A DNA stretch of 7,231 nucleotides from COMBO-56-21 sp041494275 (GTDB lineage Archaea; Thermoplasmatota; Thermoplasmata; UBA10834): positions 1 through 7,231 of the forward strand of contig JBGQAM010000082.1 in assembly GCA_041494275.1 (NCBI GenBank). Reading direction: 5' to 3'. A program made the translations under genes and the position numbers. Shown here one piece after another: positions 1 to 6,351 of this stretch; the first letter of the stretch is position 1; each line of letters opens with the position of its first letter. The notes below the pieces were generated by a model. The model saw only the letters and a list, made by a program, of their open reading frames with translations, had not been told where the DNA came from and searched no databases.

Positions 1-101
1 ACCAGATGCTTGGCCAGCTCCCCGAGGACGCCATCGAGAGATTCTCGAAGTCTGACGAGTTCGCGCTGTATGAGCGGATTCTAGACAGGTTCAAGATTTG
101 A
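1..101 (+). CDS. C-terminal end of an unidentified protein (5' end outside window)
   Basis: An open frame enters from the left edge (first full codon at base 3) and stops at TGA 99-101. The visible 32 residues are rich in charged and aromatic residues, with the core LPEDAIERFSKSDEFALYER and the terminus ILDRFKI. It reads as one or two amphipathic helices at the end of a soluble protein. There is an ATG at 6-8, but a 31-residue gene starting there would have no room for a visible ribosome binding site, so this is far more likely the tail of a longer gene. I do not recognise the family from the tail alone. It runs in the same direction as the giant coiled-coil gene, 100 bases upstream; the promoter-like sequence between them suggests separate transcription. 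Confidence 0.6.
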   Translation, partial: QMLGQLPEDAIERFSKSDEFALYERILDRFKI

Positions 102-105
102 GAAT

Positions 106-127
106 CCGGAAAACGATTTAATGTATA
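106..127 (+). promoter_or_regulatory. Probable archaeal promoter (BRE/TATA) of the giant coiled-coil gene
   Basis: A purine-rich BRE-like stretch (CCGGAAAAC, 106-114) runs directly into an AT-rich TATA-like element (TTTAATGTATA, 117-127). This is the usual order of the archaeal TFB and TBP sites. Transcription would be expected to begin about 25 bases further on, near 146, giving a leader of roughly 55 bases. A second AT-rich stretch (CATATATTA, 132-140) could serve instead and would shorten the leader. This is judged by eye without a matrix score. Confidence 0.5.
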
Positions 128-187
128 ATGCCATATATTACTAGACTGATACACAGACATCCCCCTCAATCGCGCTAGATGACAGAC

Positions 188-191
188 GGAG
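188..191 (+). promoter_or_regulatory. Ribosome binding site supporting the start at 202
   Basis: GGAG lies 10 bases before the ATG at 202 and matches the archaeal 16S anti-Shine-Dalgarno core. Reading the frame upstream, no other ATG, GTG or TTG occurs between the in-frame TAG at 142-144 and base 202, so 202 is the earliest possible start and this site supports it. Confidence 0.5.
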
Positions 192-201
192 TTCGGCTAC
201 T

Positions 202-3200
202 ATGGGTCTCAGAGACAAGGCAAGAGAGAGCGCCTCGAAGGCGACTCAGGAGCACGAGCAGGAGCAAGAGGCGCCAGCTCCGCCACCTGAGGAGAACCCG
301 CCCCAGCCACCCCTGCAGGAATCGACTGGGCCGCCGAAGCTCGAACCGTCAGTGACGTACCTGGTCGAGGAGGAAAGGCCCGACCTCGCCTACACTCTCT
401 TCATCAATGCCTCCAAAGAGGGAATGAAGGGAATGGTCGTTTCCAGGACCTATCCCAAGAACCTCCGCAAGGCGCTCGATCTTGGGGACGTTCCGGTTCT
501 CTGGCTGACCAACGCGATGAGCGACGAGGCTATCGGCCCCAAGGATCTCGAGAGGCTCTCTCTGGCCATCCGCAGGTTCCTTGACGAGGGTGGCGGTCAG
601 CTGGTGCTCATCGACTCGCTCGAGTACATCATCACGAACAACAAGTTCGTCAGCGTTCTGAGACTCCTTCAAACGATCAGGGATCTGATCGCCATACACA
701 AGGCTGTGGGCATCATATCTCTGAAGTCATCCACACTCGAGCCGGCGAAGCTCGCCTCCGTACAAAGGGAGCTGGAGATGTTCGCAGCGGACAAGTCGGC
801 CATCGCTCCTCTGCCGCCTGAGTTCGAATCACAAGTCATCAGCGAGGTCAAGCAGGATGAGATTTTGATCGAAGCTGAGAGGCTGGACGAAGAGCGCAAG
901 AAGGTATCGGCACTGAGCGCGAGACTGAACGCCGACGCCCAGAAGATATCCCTCGACCGACAGGAGCTGGAGAAGGAACGGCAGGAGATCCGGCAGACTC
1001 TCGTTCGGGTCAGACAGACTAGGAAGGAACTCGAGGATTTCAGAATAAAGCTCACAAGAGAAGAGGCCGACCTCACATCTCGCGTCAGGGCGAAGTTGGC
1101 GAAGGAGATGCAGGCCCTCGACTCGAAGAAAGCCAACCTCGAGATGATGGAGAAGGAAGTCGAGTCGAGGTACCAGCAGTTGGACAGGATAGTCAGTCTC
1201 AAGACCGAACAGAAGTTGTTCGAGGTCCAGGGTGAGAAGAAGCGGCTCGACGGTGAGAGGCAGAAGCTAACGGATCTGATGAACAAGGCAGAGCTCGATA
1301 AGAGGGTAGTCGAAGAGAACCTGAGGTCCGTCCAGGAAAAGGATGCCTTGGTCGAGCATTCCCTCGAAGAGGCAAAGGCGAGGGAGAGGAAGCTTCAGGA
1401 GCGCGAGCATGCGATTGCTGTTGAGAAGGTCGAGATAGAGAAGGAGAAGGCAACAATCGACGTGGAACGCAAGGACTTAGACCATTACAGAAAGGCTCAA
1501 GAAGACGAAATCTCACAGATGAAGACGGAGATAGGCAGGCTGTCCGGCGATGCCACCCAGAGAGAGGAGTCAGCAACGAAGCTGACCCATGAACTCGAGA
1601 CGTTGAAGTCAAGGCTCGTAACCCAGGAGCAGATGCTCAACGAGAGGGAACGTGCAATCCAGGCCCGCGTCGACGAGCTTGATTCGCGCGAGAAGACGCT
1701 GGTGACGCTCGAGACGGATGCCAAGCAGACCCTTGAGAAGGCGAGCCTGCTCGATGCGAATGCGAGGAGCAGGGAGACCCAGATGAGGAAGGAGCAAGAG
1801 CGGTCTCAAGAGGATCTGGAGGGTCTCAGGGCCGAGCTGAACAAGAGGACCGCCGACCTTCAGAAGAAAGAGGAGAAGCTCAGATCCGACGAGGACAGGT
1901 TCTCAAAGGAGAGCGAGTCCAGAGGCAAGGCGCTTTCCGAATTGGAGGCAAAGATCAAGGAGAGCGGCGCGAGCCTGCAGAAGCTCCGAGACGCGCTCGA
2001 CAAGCGCGAGGCGGCTGTCAAGACCGTGGAATCGGAGATCGAACAAATCAAGAAGGAAGCGGAAGAGTACGCTGCGGCAATCGACGACGAGAAATCAGTG
2101 TTTGAGAAGGATAAGCAGAAGGCGAAAGAGAAGCTGATCGAGGAGAGGAATGCCTTCGAGCAGGAGAGGCTTGCTTTCGAGAATGAGCGCAAGGACACTG
2201 AGATGCAGGTCTCCGAGGCCCAGAAAGACATCGACGCCAAGATCGCAAAGCTGGGCGAGGAGCGGAAGGACATCGACGAGAAGACCCTCGCAGTGGAGGA
2301 GATGCGTTCCATCCTGAACCAGCGAGCGAGCGATGTCGCCTCGACGGAACTCAAGATGGCGGAGGAGCGCGTTGCGATCGACGGCCTCAGGCATGAATTC
2401 CAGAAGAAGAGGGACGAAATAGATGCACTCGAGCGGGAAATGGCAATCAAGCAGGACAACCTGCGCGCGACCGCTGAGATGGTGCAGAAGACAAAAGCCA
2501 CTCTCGACGAGAGGGAGGGACTCCTGAGAGAACAACTCTTGACCTCAGGGAACGAGAAGAACGTTCTCGAAGCGAAACGCGCTGGACTGGAGGCGGAGAT
2601 CCAGGAGTTCGAAAAGCACAGAGATGAGGTCGAAGTGATGTCCGCGGAGACCGAGTCTCAGCGGACCGAGCTGGAGTCTTGGAAGTCCCAGCTCGATGAC
2701 ATTTCAGAGTCACTGAAGAAGAAAGAGTCTGACGTAAAGGCCAGGGAGGCTGCCATAGAATCGTCGCGGCAGGACTACTCGAAGCTCAAGGAGGAGCTGT
2801 CAGCCGAGAAGACCAGACTCGAAAACGACTACAACGATAGATACGCAAAGCTGGAGGAGAGAAGCAAGGCGCTCGAGGCGGAAGGGGCCTCCATCGCTGC
2901 TGTCAGGAGCAAGATGACCCTCTCAGAACAGGACGCCAGCAAACGCGAGGAGAAGATACTCGCGGCAGAAGGCGATTTGGCGGAGAGAGAGAAGAAGGTT
3001 GCTGACAGCGAGATTGCCCTTCAGACCGCAAAGAAGGCCATCAACGACCAGTTGGAACTGCTCAGAGGAGAGAAGTCTGCCTTCGAGGAGCAGCGGTCAA
3101 ATCTGTCAAAAGAATGGGAAACACTGCAGCGTGAGAAGGACAACGTGCAGAAGGAGACGGATGATAGCTGGACGGAGCTCGAGAACGCCAAGAAGGACTT

Positions 3201-5010
3201 GGAGGATCGAGCGAAGGCACTCGAGGACAAGGATGAAGCAATTGCCGAGAGGGAGAAAGGGCACGAAGCAGCCGCAGCCGGACTCACCGTGAAGATCACC
3301 GAGCTCCAAAAGGTCGAACAGCAGTTGAGTACATCGCAGAGCGCCCTTCACGCCAAAGAACAGGAACTCAAGACCCTCTCGGCAGAACTCGAGGCGGCCA
3401 AAGAAGAGGCGACGCAGAAACACCAATTCACACAAGAGACTCTCGCTTCCAAAGAGCGAGACCTGAACGAGCGTCTCTCGACCATAGATCGCGAAAAGGC
3501 AGCCCTCGCTACGGAGCGGACCAAGGTCGATGAGGAAGCGACGAGAGTCAGAGACTCGAAGAACGAACTCTCTCAGGCTTCAGCCCAGGCGCAAACGAAA
3601 TCGGCAGAGCTGAGCAAGCTTTCTCAAGAGGTTCTGGCCAAAGAGCAGAAAATTGCCCAGGTGGAGTCGTCCTTAGCGGAAAGGGAGCAAAGAATCCTCT
3701 CCAGCGAATCGATGATCGAGAGAGAGAGGAGCGAGGCTGAGTCTGCAAGAACCGAGTTAGGAGCCAAGACCGCGGCCGTGTCGCAGCAGGCTCGGGAGCT
3801 CGATGAACGCGAGAAGAAGCTTCTGATGGACGCGGAGGCTCTTAAGAAACTGCAGCAGGACTTGAAATCATCCCAAGAATCACTAGATGCTCGAGCGAGG
3901 ACACTGGAGGAGAGGGAGGTCGGGCTCGCTGGCAAGGAAGCTGCCATCGCAAGCCAGGCAGACATGACGAAGAAAGGCATCTCCATGGAGGCCGCCGAGG
4001 TCCAGAATGCGCGCGCAGAACTGGAAGGCATGAGCAGAGAGATCAGCCGCCAGAGCGCTGAGCTCGAAGAATCAATGAAGCAGGTTGCGGAGATGCAGAG
4101 GTCTGCCTCCGAAAGAGAATCGATGACAAAGCAGCGGGAAGCGAGCGTCGCTTCTCTGGCCAATGAGACTGAAGCAAGGATTGCGGCCCTGGCAGAGAGG
4201 GACAGCGCGCTATTGGATCGGACCAGGAAACTCGAGAGTCGGGAGACTGCCTTGAACATCAGAGAACAAGGGGCGGAGAAATCCCTTGACGAGTACAAAT
4301 CGGTGCTAGATCAGATCGAGAAACAGAAGAACCTGCTCGTGGAAAAAGACGCAGAGTTCAAGGCCAAAGCGTCCCAGATGGACCGGACTGTGGGAGACCT
4401 CGCATTGATGCAGGACCAGCTTGAAAACGAGCGTCAGCTTCTTGCCCAGAAGGACGCGGGCCTCGAGCAGCTCAGGTTGGAGCTGGAGAAATGGCGCGTT
4501 GAAATCATGGACAAGAGAGAGAAGCTCGAGGAGGAGGTCCGGGAGCGGATCTCCGAGGTATCGCGTCAAACCGCGTCATTGTCGAAGACGCAGGCCGCGA
4601 CTGCTAGCGACGACACCCTGCTCAGACGAGAGGTCGAATTGCGCAATCTGGAGGAGCTGATACGCTCCAGAGAGAGAGACCTTGAGACCAAGGAGCGGAC
4701 AGTGGCTGTAGAGATGGAGAGGCTCGAGAAGGAGCGCGCTGAGGTCCAAGACCAGTGGAACAACATCGATGCGTCGAAGAAGGGGCTCGTGGCTGTCATG
4801 GATGAGAAGACGCTCGCAGACCTCGAGAAACGGAAGCAGGAGATGGACGCGCTGTACTTGAAGCTCTCCAACAGGGAAGAGGCTATCCGGACAGATGAGA
4901 GGCGGCTTGAGGGCGAATGGAGCCGCCTCCACGCGATCGAGGAGGAGCTCTCTGACCTAGCGAAGGTGCTGAAGCTCAAGGAAGAGGAGATTAGAAAACT
5001 CGACGGGTAG
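202..5010 (+). CDS. Giant coiled-coil protein with N-terminal DUF835-like domain
   Basis: A 1602-residue protein of unknown function. Residues 1-23 are charged and polar. Residues 24-49 are a proline-rich, acidic, probably disordered linker. Residues about 50-195 form a globular alpha/beta domain resembling DUF835: a Tyr-Leu strand at 53-54, VVSRTYP at 79-85, the VLWLT strand at 99-103, and LVLIDSLEYII followed by NN at 134-147. From about residue 212 to the end the protein is Glu/Lys/Arg/Ala/Leu-rich with heptad spacing of Leu/Ile (for example 479, 486, 493, 500; and 1200, 1207, 1214, 1221, 1228, 1235, 1242, 1249). The last proline is at 206, and the protein has no cysteine. There is no signal peptide or membrane segment, so it should be cytoplasmic. 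No Walker A or ABC signature is present, so it is not an SMC or Rad50 ATPase. It probably dimerises as a long rod; a structural, scaffold or tethering role is inference. The DUF835 assignment comes from pattern recognition, at about 0.8 confidence. Confidence 0.9.
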   Translation: MGLRDKARESASKATQEHEQEQEAPAPPPEENPPQPPLQESTGPPKLEPSVTYLVEEERPDLAYTLFINASKEGMKGMVVSRTYPKNLRKALDLGDVPVLWLTNAMSDEAIGPKDLERLSLAIRRFLDEGGGQLVLIDSLEYIITNNKFVSVLRLLQTIRDLIAIHKAVGIISLKSSTLEPAKLASVQRELEMFAADKSAIAPLPPEFESQVISEVKQDEILIEAERLDEERKKVSALSARLNADAQKISLDRQELEKERQEIRQTLVRVRQTRKELEDFRIKLTREEADLTSRVRAKLAKEMQALDSKKANLEMMEKEVESRYQQLDRIVSLKTEQKLFEVQGEKKRLDGERQKLTDLMNKAELDKRVVEENLRSVQEKDALVEHSLEEAKARERKLQEREHAIAVEKVEIEKEKATIDVERKDLDHYRKAQEDEISQMKTEIGRLSGDATQREESATKLTHELETLKSRLVTQEQMLNERERAIQARVDELDSREKTLVTLETDAKQTLEKASLLDANARSRETQMRKEQERSQEDLEGLRAELNKRTADLQKKEEKLRSDEDRFSKESESRGKALSELEAKIKESGASLQKLRDALDKREAAVKTVESEIEQIKKEAEEYAAAIDDEKSVFEKDKQKAKEKLIEERNAFEQERLAFENERKDTEMQVSEAQKDIDAKIAKLGEERKDIDEKTLAVEEMRSILNQRASDVASTELKMAEERVAIDGLRHEFQKKRDEIDALEREMAIKQDNLRATAEMVQKTKATLDEREGLLREQLLTSGNEKNVLEAKRAGLEAEIQEFEKHRDEVEVMSAETESQRTELESWKSQLDDISESLKKKESDVKAREAAIESSRQDYSKLKEELSAEKTRLENDYNDRYAKLEERSKALEAEGASIAAVRSKMTLSEQDASKREEKILAAEGDLAEREKKVADSEIALQTAKKAINDQLELLRGEKSAFEEQRSNLSKEWETLQREKDNVQKETDDSWTELENAKKDLEDRAKALEDKDEAIAEREKGHEAAAAGLTVKITELQKVEQQLSTSQSALHAKEQELKTLSAELEAAKEEATQKHQFTQETLASKERDLNERLSTIDREKAALATERTKVDEEATRVRDSKNELSQASAQAQTKSAELSKLSQEVLAKEQKIAQVESSLAEREQRILSSESMIERERSEAESARTELGAKTAAVSQQARELDEREKKLLMDAEALKKLQQDLKSSQESLDARARTLEEREVGLAGKEAAIASQADMTKKGISMEAAEVQNARAELEGMSREISRQSAELEESMKQVAEMQRSASERESMTKQREASVASLANETEARIAALAERDSALLDRTRKLESRETALNIREQGAEKSLDEYKSVLDQIEKQKNLLVEKDAEFKAKASQMDRTVGDLALMQDQLENERQLLAQKDAGLEQLRLELEKWRVEIMDKREKLEEEVRERISEVSRQTASLSKTQAATASDDTLLRREVELRNLEELIRSRERDLETKERTVAVEMERLEKERAEVQDQWNNIDASKKGLVAVMDEKTLADLEKRKQEMDALYLKLSNREEAIRTDERRLEGEWSRLHAIEEELSDLAKVLKLKEEEIRKLDG

Positions 5011-5021
5011 GCCCGATCAGG

Positions 5022-5037
5022 CCGACCCTGTCGTCGG
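5022..5037. terminator. Small inverted repeat in the convergent gap, possible bidirectional terminator
   Basis: CCGAC (5022-5026) pairs with GTCGG (5033-5037) around a 6-base loop, lying in the 34 bases between the two convergent stop codons. On the + strand it is followed by a slightly T-rich stretch (ATTGCTTCT). The stem is only 5 bp and there is no real T-run on either strand. Archaeal termination depends mainly on T-tracts, so this is a weak candidate. Confidence 0.2.
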
Positions 5038-5044
5038 ATTGCTT

Positions 5045-6241
5045 CTAGAACACTGTGACCTTGCCGTTCACGATCAACTCGGTCAGATCCGTTATGTTAG
5101 CAAGCTTCTCGTCGTAGATCGACCTGATCTCCTTCTCGTATCTCTTCGGATTGACGTTCTTGGCATAGATGATCTTCGCGCTCGCAGCCTGTGGCGTGTC
5201 GATCGGGTGACCGATCTGCGACAAGATCCTCGTGTTAACCTCGACAATGTCGCCTCTGCCTGCCGTGACGATGTCTTTCGCCACTATGTTGGCCAGTATG
5301 TTGTACAACTTGCCGACGTGAGTCACAGGGTTCTTCCCGGCTGATGCCTCCATGCTCATGGGTCTCATAGGCGTTATGAGCCCGTTGGCCCTATTGCCTC
5401 GTCCGACCGAACCATCGTCGCCGTTCTCCATACTCAAGCCTGAGACCGTGAGGTAGTAAATCCCCTTGGCATAGTCATCGGCCGTGTTGATGTAGACCTT
5501 AAGATCCCTGTCCGTGAACTTCTGGGCGAAGTCGTGTATCTTGTTCGTCGCGTCCCTGATTGAGCTCTGATAGTGGCTCTTGTCGGGCACCTTGCATGCG
5601 ACCATCGCAATTGCTATAGTGAGTACGATGCTGTCGCCCATTCGGCATGCCATCACCTTGACGTCCTCTCCGAGTTCAGGCATCGTCTTGCACAACTTCC
5701 CGTTGATGAACTTCTCAGTCTCCAGAGTGATTCTCTCGGTCTCGCTGAGCGGCGCGAACCCGACTCCGAACGACGTGTCGTTGGCGAGCAGGCGCCTTGT
5801 CTCGTACAGTCCCCGCAGGTCGACGCTCCCCTGGCCGATCCTGCAATCCAGGGTGACGTCCCATTCGACATCGAGGTTCTTGCACGTCTTCTCGAAATAG
5901 GAATAGGCCGCCTTCAAGGCGCATGTCCTGTATGGCAGTCTCTCGCCGTTGACCTCGGTTGTCGCACGGCCGACAAGGAGCACGTAGATCGGCTCGAGCA
6001 TCGCTCCACCGCCGAACTTGGGCGCAGATTGACCGCCCACGACTTCCACTTCGTCAGTGTTGTGGTGCAGTATCCTGCCATATCTTGCCTTGTACATCTT
6101 GCACAGGGCTCTGCTGACGCTCTCTGCCAGGCCGTCGGCAATGCTGTCGGGATGGCCTATGCCCTTCCTCTCAACGAACTCGGTGTCCTGCTCCTCGATG
6201 GGGGCGTTCGTCATCTGCTCAATGAAAATGTTCCTTTCCAT
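5045..6241 (-). CDS. mat: S-adenosylmethionine synthetase, archaeal type
   Basis: Makes S-adenosylmethionine from methionine and ATP, releasing phosphate and diphosphate (EC 2.5.1.6), in the cytoplasm. The 398-residue length is normal for the archaeal family (AdoMet_Synthase, divergent from bacterial MetK). Recognisable blocks in order are: ERKGIGHPDSIADG at residues 24-37, HHNTDEVEVVGG at 59-70, a glycine-rich KFGGG segment shortly after, LDCRIGQGS, NDTSFGVGFAPLSETE, and near the C-terminus GDDGSVGRGNRANGLITP, then RPMSMEASAGKNPVTHVGK. All conserved blocks are intact, with no frameshift. The ATG at 6239-6241 gives the N-terminus MERNIFIEQM, as expected for the family. It lies 94 bases downstream of the aminomutase gene on the same strand and converges on the giant coiled-coil gene with a 34-base gap. 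A promoter-like sequence just upstream suggests independent expression. Confidence 0.95.
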   Translation of the reverse strand: MERNIFIEQMTNAPIEEQDTEFVERKGIGHPDSIADGLAESVSRALCKMYKARYGRILHHNTDEVEVVGGQSAPKFGGGAMLEPIYVLLVGRATTEVNGERLPYRTCALKAAYSYFEKTCKNLDVEWDVTLDCRIGQGSVDLRGLYETRRLLANDTSFGVGFAPLSETERITLETEKFINGKLCKTMPELGEDVKVMACRMGDSIVLTIAIAMVACKVPDKSHYQSSIRDATNKIHDFAQKFTDRDLKVYINTADDYAKGIYYLTVSGLSMENGDDGSVGRGNRANGLITPMRPMSMEASAGKNPVTHVGKLYNILANIVAKDIVTAGRGDIVEVNTRILSQIGHPIDTPQAASAKIIYAKNVNPKRYEKEIRSIYDEKLANITDLTELIVNGKVTVF

Positions 6242-6245
6242 GAAC

Positions 6246-6252
6246 TCATCTC
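6246..6252 (-). promoter_or_regulatory. Possible ribosome binding site of the S-adenosylmethionine synthetase gene
   Basis: On the - strand, GAGATGA differs by one base from the ideal GAGGTGA and ends 4 bases before the ATG. The spacing is short and the match imperfect. The ATG inside this motif is out of frame with the gene and so does not compete as a start for it. Confidence 0.35.
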
Positions 6253-6284
6253 GCGAAGGTTGCGAGCGAAGAACAATTCTTCAC

Positions 6285-6299
6285 ACTTAACCTTTTCGG
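6285..6299 (-). promoter_or_regulatory. Probable archaeal promoter (BRE/TATA) of the S-adenosylmethionine synthetase gene
   Basis: Read on the - strand, CCGAAAA (6299-6293) is a good BRE-type purine element, directly followed by the AT-rich GGTTAAGT (6292-6285) as the TATA-like part. Initiation about 25 bases downstream would fall near 6262, leaving a leader of about 20 bases. That fits the position of the ribosome binding site and ATG. It lies 37 bases past the aminomutase stop codon, so the synthetase gene need not rely on read-through. Confidence 0.55.
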
Positions 6300-6318
6300 A
6301 CCTGAAGGGAATTGCTCA

Positions 6319-6351
6319 CCAGAAGAAGGTCGGGTTCACTTCTTCTTCTGG
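6319..6351 (-). terminator. 10-bp inverted repeat around the aminomutase stop codon, possible RNA hairpin
   Basis: On the - strand CCAGAAGAAG (6351-6342) is followed by a 13-base loop and its exact complement CTTCTTCTGG (6328-6319). The 5' arm encodes the end of the aminomutase, and the TGA stop codon (6338-6336) lies in the loop. No T-run follows, so it is not a classical intrinsic terminator. It could still mark or protect the 3' end of the message. The repetitive GAA/CTT composition makes a chance match somewhat likelier and allows slipped pairing. Confidence 0.4.

Noticed and set aside
669..4979. Several - strand open frames of 60-224 codons within the coiled-coil gene, with serine-, leucine- or arginine-rich translations
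   Set aside because: They are the reverse complement of Glu/Lys/Arg-rich codons (GAG, AAG, CGA), which give Ser/Leu/Phe strings and few stops. They have no convincing starts or domains.
202..5010. Assignment as an SMC, Rad50 or MukB-type ATPase because of the long coiled coil
   Set aside because: No Walker A, Walker B or ABC signature is present at either end, and the only globular part is the DUF835-like N-terminal domain. Database hits to such proteins would reflect coiled-coil composition.
202..5010. DNA-level tandem repeats or a CRISPR-like array in the coiled-coil gene
   Set aside because: Similar short GAG/AAG-rich words recur, but no long exact repeat unit or regular spacer structure is visible. 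The repetition is at the heptad level in the protein.
6242..6335. SAM riboswitch or other cis-regulatory RNA upstream of the S-adenosylmethionine synthetase gene
   Set aside because: The likely leader is only about 20 bases and shows no helical junction or pseudoknot pattern; SAM riboswitches are bacterial.
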